Shown in pieces: positions 58,813 to 64,000 of a DNA stretch of 64,000 nucleotides. The stretch covers positions 1 to 64,000 of the forward strand of contig NZ_BDJC01000011.1 in NCBI RefSeq assembly GCF_002005565.1, written 5' to 3'. Within the stretch, counting starts at the first letter, position 1; each line of letters opens with the position of its first letter. This DNA is from Streptomyces sp. JHA26. GTDB lineage: Bacteria > Actinomycetota > Actinomycetes > Streptomycetales > Streptomycetaceae. The notes beneath the pieces are model-generated. The model was given only the letters and a program-made list of their open reading frames with translations, was not told where the DNA came from and did not search any database. The translations under genes were made by a program, and so were the position numbers.

Positions 58813-60168
58813 GTGACCGTGAACGCTGATTCCCGAAGTGTCGCCGCCCAGGCGACGTGGCGAAGCCTGCCCGCGGCGCAGCAGCCCGAGTACCCGGATG
58901 CCGAGGCTCTGCGCGATGTGATCGCCGAGCTCGAGTCGTATCCGCCGCTCGTGTTCGCCGGAGAGTGCGACCAACTGCGCGCCCGCATGGCAGCGGTCGC
59001 CCGGGGTGAGGCCTTCCTGCTCCAGGGCGGGGACTGCGCCGAGTCGTTCGACGCCGTGTCCGCCGAGCACATCAGGGCGAAGCTCAAGACCCTGCTCCAG
59101 ATGGGCGCCGTGCTCACGTACGCCGCCTCCGTGCCGGTCGTGAAGGTCGGCAGGATCGCCGGCCAGTACTCCAAGCCGCGCTCCAAGCCGACCGAGACCC
59201 GTGACGGCGTCACCCTGCCGACCTACCGCGGCGACTCCGTCAACGGCTTCGACTTCACCGAAGAGGCCCGGGTTCCGGACCCCCAGCGGCTCAAGCGCAT
59301 GTACCACGCGTCGGCGTCCACGCTGAACCTGGTCCGCGCCTTCACCACCGGCGGCTACGCCGACCTGCGCCAGGTGCACGCCTGGAACCAGGACTTCGTG
59401 AAGTCGTCCCCGTCCGGCCAGCGCTACGAGCAGCTCGCCCGCGAGATCGACAGCGCGCTGAACTTCATGCGGGCCTGCGGCACGGACCCGGAGGAGTTCA
59501 AGACCGTCGAGTTCTACTCGTCGCACGAGGCGCTGCTGCTCGACTACGAGTCGGCCCTCACCCGCGTCGACTCCCGCACCGGGCAGCTGTACGACGTCTC
59601 CGGACACATGGTGTGGATCGGTGAGCGCACGCGCCAGATGGACCACGCGCACATCGAGTTCGCCTCGAAGATCCGCAATCCGATCGGCATCAAGCTCGGC
59701 CCGACGACGACGGCCGAGGAGGCGCTGCAGTACATCGAGCGCCTGGACCCCGAGCGCGAGCCCGGCCGGCTGACCTTCATCGTCCGCATGGGCGCGGACA
59801 AGATCCGCGACAAGCTCCCCGAGCTGGTCGAGAAGGTCACCGCGTCCGGTACCACCGTCGCCTGGATCACCGACCCGATGCACGGCAACACCTACGAGGC
59901 GGCCTCCGGCCACAAGACCCGCCGCTTCGACGACGTGCTCGACGAGGTCAAGGGCTTCTTCGAGGTCCACAAGTCGCTCGGCACCCACCCCGGCGGCATC
60001 CACGTGGAGCTCACCGGTGACGACGTCACCGAGTGCGTGGGCGGCGGCGACGAGATCTTCGTCGACGACCTGCACCAGCGCTACGAGACGGCCTGCGACC
60101 CGCGCCTGAACCGCAGCCAGTCGCTCGACCTGGCGTTCCTGGTGGCGGAGATGTACCGGGACCAGTGA
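58813..60168 (+). CDS. aroH: 3-deoxy-7-phosphoheptulonate synthase, class II
   Basis: A 451-residue enzyme for the first step of the shikimate pathway, of the plant-like AroAII class. QGGDCAESFD, SKPRSKPTETRDG, MRACGTDPEEFKTVEFYSSHEALLLDYE, IRNPIGIKLGPTT, WITDPMHGNT and GGIHVELTGDDVTEC are diagnostic. The GTG at 58813 is chosen for the conserved N-terminus; no ribosome site is visible and a second GTG follows two codons later. Divergent from trpEG, it supplies the chorismate that trpEG uses. The mycobacterial homologue is aroG (Rv2178c). Confidence 0.95.
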   Translation: MTVNADSRSVAAQATWRSLPAAQQPEYPDAEALRDVIAELESYPPLVFAGECDQLRARMAAVARGEAFLLQGGDCAESFDAVSAEHIRAKLKTLLQMGAVLTYAASVPVVKVGRIAGQYSKPRSKPTETRDGVTLPTYRGDSVNGFDFTEEARVPDPQRLKRMYHASASTLNLVRAFTTGGYADLRQVHAWNQDFVKSSPSGQRYEQLAREIDSALNFMRACGTDPEEFKTVEFYSSHEALLLDYESALTRVDSRTGQLYDVSGHMVWIGERTRQMDHAHIEFASKIRNPIGIKLGPTTTAEEALQYIERLDPEREPGRLTFIVRMGADKIRDKLPELVEKVTASGTTVAWITDPMHGNTYEAASGHKTRRFDDVLDEVKGFFEVHKSLGTHPGGIHVELTGDDVTECVGGGDEIFVDDLHQRYETACDPRLNRSQSLDLAFLVAEMYRDQ

Positions 60169-60269
60169 CGGTCCGCCCCCGGACCGGGCGGCGGGCACAC
60201 GGAATGGGGCGCGGGTCACACACGATCCGCGCCCTCTCCGCTTTTGCCGTCCCCGCGTGATAGGTAAGG

Positions 60270-60288
60270 TTAGGTTTGCCTCACCGAT
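60270..60288 (+). promoter_or_regulatory. DmdR/IdeR-type iron box
   Basis: TTAGGTTTGCCTCACCGAT matches 15 of 19 positions of the actinobacterial iron box TTAGGTTAGGCTCACCTAA. It lies about 65 bases before the bacterioferritin-associated ferredoxin start, inside a locally AT-richer stretch (GATAGGTAAGG), as expected of an operator overlapping a promoter. Binding by an iron-loaded DmdR/IdeR repressor would shut bfd when iron is sufficient. Confidence 0.75.
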
Positions 60289-60350
60289 CAGTCGGGTCCT
60301 CCGGTCGTCGGTACGGCACGACCTTGTACCCCGTCCGGGAGGTGAACCGC

Positions 60351-60575
60351 GTGTTCGTCTGCAGCTGCTTCGGTGTCACCGAGGAACAGGTGAGGAGCCA
60401 CGCGGAAGCCGGTGCCTGCACGCCCCGGCAGATCGCCTCCGCCTGCAAGGCCGGCACCGACTGCGGCGGCTGCGTACGGCGCATCCAGGCCCTGCTCGGT
60501 CGCGGCGCCTGCCCCCGCCGGCAACTGGCCGACCAGGGCGAACCGGTCCTCTCGGAGCTTCCGGAAGCCGCCTAG
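60351..60575 (+). CDS. bfd: Bacterioferritin-associated ferredoxin
   Basis: A 74-residue [2Fe-2S] protein that reduces the iron core of bacterioferritin to release Fe2+. The four cysteines are in VCSCFGVTEEQV and GTDCGGCVRRI, the BFD-like fold. The GTG at 60351 follows GGGAGG by 8 bases, better than an upstream GTG at 60342. A low-iron promoter is implied by the iron box. Its stop overlaps that of the convergent bfr gene by 4 bases. Confidence 0.93.
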   Translation: MFVCSCFGVTEEQVRSHAEAGACTPRQIASACKAGTDCGGCVRRIQALLGRGACPRRQLADQGEPVLSELPEAA

Positions 60576-61081
60576 TACTCGATCGGCTTCGGTCCCGAGG
60601 AGTCGGGCTGGGACTGCTCGATGACCGTCGACAGGTAGAGCGACTCGCCCAGCTTGTCGATCAGCTCCAGCTGGGTGTCCAGGTAGTCGATGTGGTGCTC
60701 CTCGTCGGCGAGGATCGCCTCGAAGACGTTGGCCGACGTGATGTCGTTCTTGGCCCGCATCACCTCGACGCCCCGGCGCAGCCGGTCGATGGCCTCGATC
60801 TCGATCTCCCGGTCGGCCTGGAACATCTCCGTCACGCTCTGGCCGACCCGCACGTGGAAGAGGCGCTGGTAGTTCGGCAGGCCGTCGAGGAGCAGGATGC
60901 GGTCGGTGAGCAGCTCGGCGTGGCGCATCTCGTCGAAGGACTCGGCCCGCGTGTACTTCGCGAGCCTGGTCCAGCCCTTGTGGTCCTGCAGCTTCGAGTG
61001 CAGGAAGTACTGGTTGATCGCCGTGAGCTCGGCGGTCAGCTGTTCGTTGAGGAACTCGATGACCTCGGGATCGCCCTGCAT
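60572..61081 (-). CDS. bfr: Bacterioferritin
   Basis: A 169-residue heme-containing ferritin that stores iron as a 24-mer. Diiron-site ligands are visible in LTAELTAINQYFLHSK, ESFDEMRHAELL and ILADEEHHIDYLD; the Met of DEMRHAE is the heme ligand at the dimer interface. A short C-terminal tail follows (QPDSSGPKPIEY). AAGGAG lies 9 bases before the ATG at 61081. Convergent with bfd. Confidence 0.96.
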   Translation of the reverse strand: MQGDPEVIEFLNEQLTAELTAINQYFLHSKLQDHKGWTRLAKYTRAESFDEMRHAELLTDRILLLDGLPNYQRLFHVRVGQSVTEMFQADREIEIEAIDRLRRGVEVMRAKNDITSANVFEAILADEEHHIDYLDTQLELIDKLGESLYLSTVIEQSQPDSSGPKPIEY

Positions 61082-61153
61082 CGCGTAAGGCTCCTTCCAC
61101 ACGGGACTGGCGGGTTGCGCCGCATGATTGCACCGGCACCGAAGATCGTCCAG

Positions 61154-61167
61154 TAAGTCTTGACTTA
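61154..61167. promoter_or_regulatory. Palindrome upstream of bfr
   Basis: TAAGTCTTGACTTA has perfect 6-base arms around TT. It lies 73 bases before the bfr start and 97 bases before the divergent MoCo enzyme start, in an AT-rich stretch. It does not match the iron box and may bind another regulator. Confidence 0.4.
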
Positions 61168-61263
61168 GTGAGTACGCACGCCTTCGTCCATGTTTGCCCC
61201 CTTTTGCTCTGGTCTAAGGGGGCCGTGTCGGGGGCATCGGTCCGGGTCTGTCAGGATGGAGGC

Positions 61264-61911
61264 ATGGGTCAGCCGGTGGAAAACGGGTCGGGAGAGGGCG
61301 GTTCGGGAGAGGCGCCGCGGTTCGAGCTTCCGCCGGGACAGCGGCTCCAGCGGGGCTGGCCGGTCACGCACTACGGACCGGTCCCGAAGTTCCGGCCCGA
61401 ACGGTGGGAGTTCCGGGTCTTCGGTGCCACCGCCGACGGCGACAAGCACTGCTGGACCCACGACGAGTTCACCGCCCTGCCGTACACCACGGTCGTGGCC
61501 GACCTGCACTGCGTGACGAAGTTCAGCATGCTCGGTTCCGAGTGGGGCGGCGTCCCGGCCCGCACCATCCTCGAGATCGCCCCGCCCGGGCCCGCCGTCA
61601 CCCACGTGATGGTGTGGGCGGAGTACGGATTCAGCTCCAACCTCCGCCTGTCCGACTTCGCCGCCGAACGCACCCTCTTCGCCACCCACAAGGACGGCGA
61701 GCTGCTGACCGCGGAGCACGGCTTCCCGCTCCGCCTGGTCGTCCCCCACCTGTACGCCTGGAAGGGCCCGAAGTGGGTCCGCGGCATCGAGTACATGACC
61801 GCCGACCGCCGCGGCTTCTGGGAGGAGCGCGGCTACCACAACATCGGCGACCCGTGGCGGGAGCAGCGCTACTCCTACCAGGAGGAGCCCGGGGACGGCC
61901 CCGAGCTCTGA
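61264..61911 (+). CDS. Sulfite-oxidase-like molybdopterin enzyme
   Basis: A 215-residue molybdenum cofactor-binding protein of the YedY/sulfite oxidase fold. The Mo-ligand Cys is in TTVVADLHCVTKFSM; later segments FPLRLVVPHLYAWKGPKWVRGIEYM form the cofactor pocket. There is no twin-Arg signal or dimerisation domain, so it is a short cytosolic form. The start is the ATG at 61264 with GGAGG close by. The substrate is unknown; related proteins reduce oxidised sulfur or methionine sulfoxide. Confidence 0.9.
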   Translation: MGQPVENGSGEGGSGEAPRFELPPGQRLQRGWPVTHYGPVPKFRPERWEFRVFGATADGDKHCWTHDEFTALPYTTVVADLHCVTKFSMLGSEWGGVPARTILEIAPPGPAVTHVMVWAEYGFSSNLRLSDFAAERTLFATHKDGELLTAEHGFPLRLVVPHLYAWKGPKWVRGIEYMTADRRGFWEERGYHNIGDPWREQRYSYQEEPGDGPEL

Positions 61912-61934
61912 CCCCGCCGGCCGGCCCCGCGCGG

Positions 61935-62813
61935 TCAGCCGTCGCGCAGCTTCTTCAGCCGCTCCACGTCCGCGGCGTGCCCCTCCTTGCCGCCCGGCGT
62001 CTCGATGACCAGCGGCACGCCCTCGGTCGCGGGGTGCGTCATCAGCGCCCGGAAGGGGTCCTCGCCGATGTGGCCGGCGCCGATGTTCTCGTGCCGGTCC
62101 TTGTGCGCGCCCGCCACGTCCTTGGAGTCGTTGGCGTGGATCAGCTTCAGCCGGCCCTCGCCGACCGTGTCCACCAGCAGGTCCAGGGTCTGGTGCATGC
62201 CGGACGGCCCGGTCAGGTCGTGCCCGGCCGCGAAGATGTGACAGGTGTCCAGGCACACGCCCAGCTTCGGATGGGCGTCCAGCGCCTCGAAGTACGGCCC
62301 GAAGTCCCACGTCCGCGAGCACAGGGAGGCGCCCTGGCCGGCGGTCGACTCCAGCAACAGGTACGGGTCGTCGTCGTGGGTCAGCTCGTCCAGCAGCGGC
62401 AGCAGGAACTCCCGCACCTGCCTCAGCGCCACCGCACGGTCCCGGCCGCCGGTCGCGCTGCCGGTGTGCACGACCACGCCGAGCGCCCCGATCTCACGTC
62501 CCCGCCGCAGGGAGTGCCGCAGCGACTCGACCGACCGCTCCACCGTCGCCTCGGTGTGCGAACCGAAGTTGATCAGGTACGGGGCGTGCACGTACGCCGG
62601 GATCGACTCGCCGGCGCAGGCCTCCCGGAACGCCTCGTCCTGCTTCGGGTCGCCGGCCGGGGTGGCCCAGCCGCGCGGGTTGGCGACGAAGACCTGCACG
62701 GCCTCCGCCCGCAGGTCACGGGCGTAGGACAGACCCACGGAGTGCAGGCCGCCGGCGACGGGCACGTGACCGCCGACGGGGTTGCGCGGGAGGGCGGACT
62801 GTTCACTGTTCAC
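61935..62813 (-). CDS. nfo: Deoxyribonuclease IV (endonuclease IV family)
   Basis: A 292-residue AP endonuclease of base excision repair. It is a TIM barrel with zinc ligands in YVHAPYLINFGS, VVHTGSATG, YLLLESTAGQG, GVCLDTCHIFAAGHDL and IHANDSKDVAGAHKDRHENIGAGHIG. The full set of His/Glu/Asp ligands is present. The GTG at 62813 starts just before the conserved GGHVPVAGG region. It has no coupling to its neighbours; the kinase gene upstream is 47 bases away on the same strand. Confidence 0.94.
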   Translation of the reverse strand: MNSEQSALPRNPVGGHVPVAGGLHSVGLSYARDLRAEAVQVFVANPRGWATPAGDPKQDEAFREACAGESIPAYVHAPYLINFGSHTEATVERSVESLRHSLRRGREIGALGVVVHTGSATGGRDRAVALRQVREFLLPLLDELTHDDDPYLLLESTAGQGASLCSRTWDFGPYFEALDAHPKLGVCLDTCHIFAAGHDLTGPSGMHQTLDLLVDTVGEGRLKLIHANDSKDVAGAHKDRHENIGAGHIGEDPFRALMTHPATEGVPLVIETPGGKEGHAADVERLKKLRDG

Positions 62814-62860
62814 CCGTTCAGGGTGTCACGCCGGGTCGTGCGTCCGGAGCGTGGGAGCCG

Positions 62861-64000
62861 TCACCTGATGGTGATCTCGATGGTGGAGCCCTTGGGCGCC
62901 GTGTCCCCGCCGTCGACGGACTGGTCCTTCACGGTGTCACCGAACAGTCCGAGCAGACCACGGTCCTCCTTCACCTCGAACCCGGCGTCCTCCAGCTTCC
63001 GCTTCGCGTCGTCCACGCTGTCGCCGGTCACGTCCGGGACCTCGATCATCTCGGGGCCCTTGGAGACCGTCAGCGTCACCGTGTCGCCCTCGGCGGCCCG
63101 GCTGCCGGCGTCCGGCGTCTGCCGGGCGACCTGGCCCTTGTCGTACTCGGAGGTGACCTGCTCGGCGGCGACCCTCACCTTCAGGCCGGCGTCCGTCAGC
63201 TCCGCCCGCGCGTCCGCCAGGTCGCTGCCGGTGACGTCCGGCACGTCGATCGGGCTGCCCTTGCTGACGACGAGCGCGACCGCCGAACCCGCGCGCACCT
63301 CGGTGCCCGTCGTCGGGTCCGTGGAGATCACGAACCCCTTGGGGACGTCCTGGCTGAACGCCCGGGTCACCATGCCCGGCTCCAGCCCCTCGTCCTCGAG
63401 GAGGGACCGGGCCCGGTCCAGCTTGTAGCCCTGCACGTCCGGCAGCTTCACCGTGTCGGGGCCGTCGGAGATCGTGAACGACACCGAGTCGTTCTTACGG
63501 ATCCGGGTACCGGCTTCCGGGTCGGTGCTGATGACGGTGCCGCGCTCGACCGTGTCGCTGTAGGCGTGCCGGACCGTGCCGACGTCCAGCCCGGCCTCCT
63601 CCAGCCGGTCCTCGGCCTGCGCCTCGGTCTTCGACAGCAGCGGCGGCACCTTGGTGAACTGGCCGGAGTTGATGTACCAGACGCCCGTGCCGACGCCGAG
63701 GACCAGCAGCACGGCGACGACGACCGTCAGCGGGCCCCGTCTCAGCTGCGGGCGGCGGCGCCGGGGCGGCAGCGGCGGGGGAGCCGTGAACCGACTGGTG
63801 CGGTGGACCCCGTCCGCCGGGGCCTCGCCGGCCGGGACCGCGTCCTCGTCCTCGTTCACCGGCAGCGGCCGGGGCACGGTGAGCGCGCGCGGGATCACGC
63901 TCGTGCGGTCCTCGGCGTTGTCGTGGTCCGCGGCGAGGGCCTGCGGCGGCACGGCGTCCAGCTGCTCGGCGCTCAGCGCCGCACGCGCCCGGCGGGCCTC
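62861..64000 (-). CDS. PASTA-domain Ser/Thr protein kinase, C-terminal part
   Basis: The last 379 residues of a PknB-type kinase; the kinase domain lies beyond the right edge. The visible part starts in the juxtamembrane linker (RRARAALSAEQLDAVPP), has one transmembrane segment (LTVVVAVLLVLGVGTGVWYI), then four PASTA repeats (each with a V(P/K)xVxG core, e.g. DVTGSDLADARAELTDAGL, PDVTGDSVDDAKRKLEDAG), which bind muropeptides or lipid II outside the cell. In mycobacteria the corresponding place is held by pknL. The frame is open to the window end without a start. Confidence 0.94.
   Translation of the reverse strand, partial: EARRARAALSAEQLDAVPPQALAADHDNAEDRTSVIPRALTVPRPLPVNEDEDAVPAGEAPADGVHRTSRFTAPPPLPPRRRRPQLRRGPLTVVVAVLLVLGVGTGVWYINSGQFTKVPPLLSKTEAQAEDRLEEAGLDVGTVRHAYSDTVERGTVISTDPEAGTRIRKNDSVSFTISDGPDTVKLPDVQGYKLDRARSLLEDEGLEPGMVTRAFSQDVPKGFVISTDPTTGTEVRAGSAVALVVSKGSPIDVPDVTGSDLADARAELTDAGLKVRVAAEQVTSEYDKGQVARQTPDAGSRAAEGDTVTLTVSKGPEMIEVPDVTGDSVDDAKRKLEDAGFEVKEDRGLLGLFGDTVKDQSVDGGDTAPKGSTIEITIR

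Noticed and set aside
61165..61175. TGAGTAC half-site resembling the MacR box upstream of the MoCo enzyme
   Set aside because: Only one half of the palindrome is present (the partner GTACTCA is absent), so it is likely chance.
1..64000. tRNA, rRNA, CRISPR arrays, prophage or biosynthetic cluster
   Set aside because: No cloverleaf with anticodon arms, no regularly spaced repeats, and no integrase, phage structural or large modular synthase genes were seen.

Overview
The window is high-GC actinobacterial DNA and reads as a Streptomyces chromosomal core region. GC is very high at third codon positions, GTG and TTG starts are common, genes are often coupled by ATGA or GTGA overlaps, and the gene content and order match the S. 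coelicolor block from sucB/lpd down to a PASTA Ser/Thr kinase. From remembered gene order (not searched), the same backbone occurs in Mycobacterium tuberculosis between dlaT/pepB and pknL: cobST, erpA, adoK, ctaC/ctaF, ctaE-qcrCAB, trpD, NlpC/P60, pimB', fadD15, an SRPBCC protein, an ArsA-like ATPase, plsC and aroG. I see no prophage, CRISPR array, tRNA or rRNA.

Layout. 1-3660: dihydrolipoamide acyltransferase (partial), lipoamide dehydrogenase and leucyl aminopeptidase. 3901-9486: a GH114-like lipoprotein and a dispersed cobalamin nucleotide-loop set (cobS, cobT, and a CobU carrying an extra metallo-beta-lactamase-like domain), with a membrane protein and a methyltransferase between. 9658-16123: a small protein, an HtrA-like protease, a second methyltransferase coupled to a DUF3043-type membrane protein, the PspA/PspAA envelope-stress pair, a MITE-like palindromic element, and a NarL-type two-component system. 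16323-22587: nadA and an A-type Fe-S carrier (divergent across a dyad-rich control region), a large secreted or membrane protein of unknown function, an adenosine-kinase-like PfkB kinase, and a cysteine desulfurase fused to a TusA domain.

22913-32240 holds the respiratory supercomplex genes: ctaC-ctaD-ctaF, then an L,D-transpeptidase and a degenerate receiver protein, then ctaE-qcrC-qcrA-qcrB, mostly with 4-base overlaps. 32373-41892: trpD, a SAM-IV-type riboswitch ahead of a class V aminotransferase, a stand-alone Lrp/AsnC sensor domain overlapping a rhomboid protease gene, a zinc-ribbon protein, a coiled-coil/NYN protein, two paralogous NlpC/P60 hydrolases and an HExxH lipoprotein.

41915-56487 is an envelope-lipid and glycan neighbourhood: GT87-like and PimB'-like glycosyltransferases, acyl-CoA ligase, metallophosphoesterase, SRPBCC protein, ArsA-like ATPase, glucokinase (glkA), an endonuclease/exonuclease/phosphatase-family protein, an alpha/beta hydrolase, PlsC and the MacS/MacR-type two-component pair. 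56582-64000: trpEG with a Trp-codon leader-peptide attenuator, class II DAHP synthase, bfd/bfr under a likely iron box, a sulfite-oxidase-like MoCo enzyme, endonuclease IV, and the PASTA end of a Ser/Thr kinase.

The main regulatory observations are the trp attenuator, the SAM-IV riboswitch, the iron box, the nadA/erpA dyads, the MITE-like element, an in-frame palindromic repeat inside a methyltransferase gene, and two copies of a dispersed intergenic repeat. Starts were chosen by eye from ribosome binding sites and family length.
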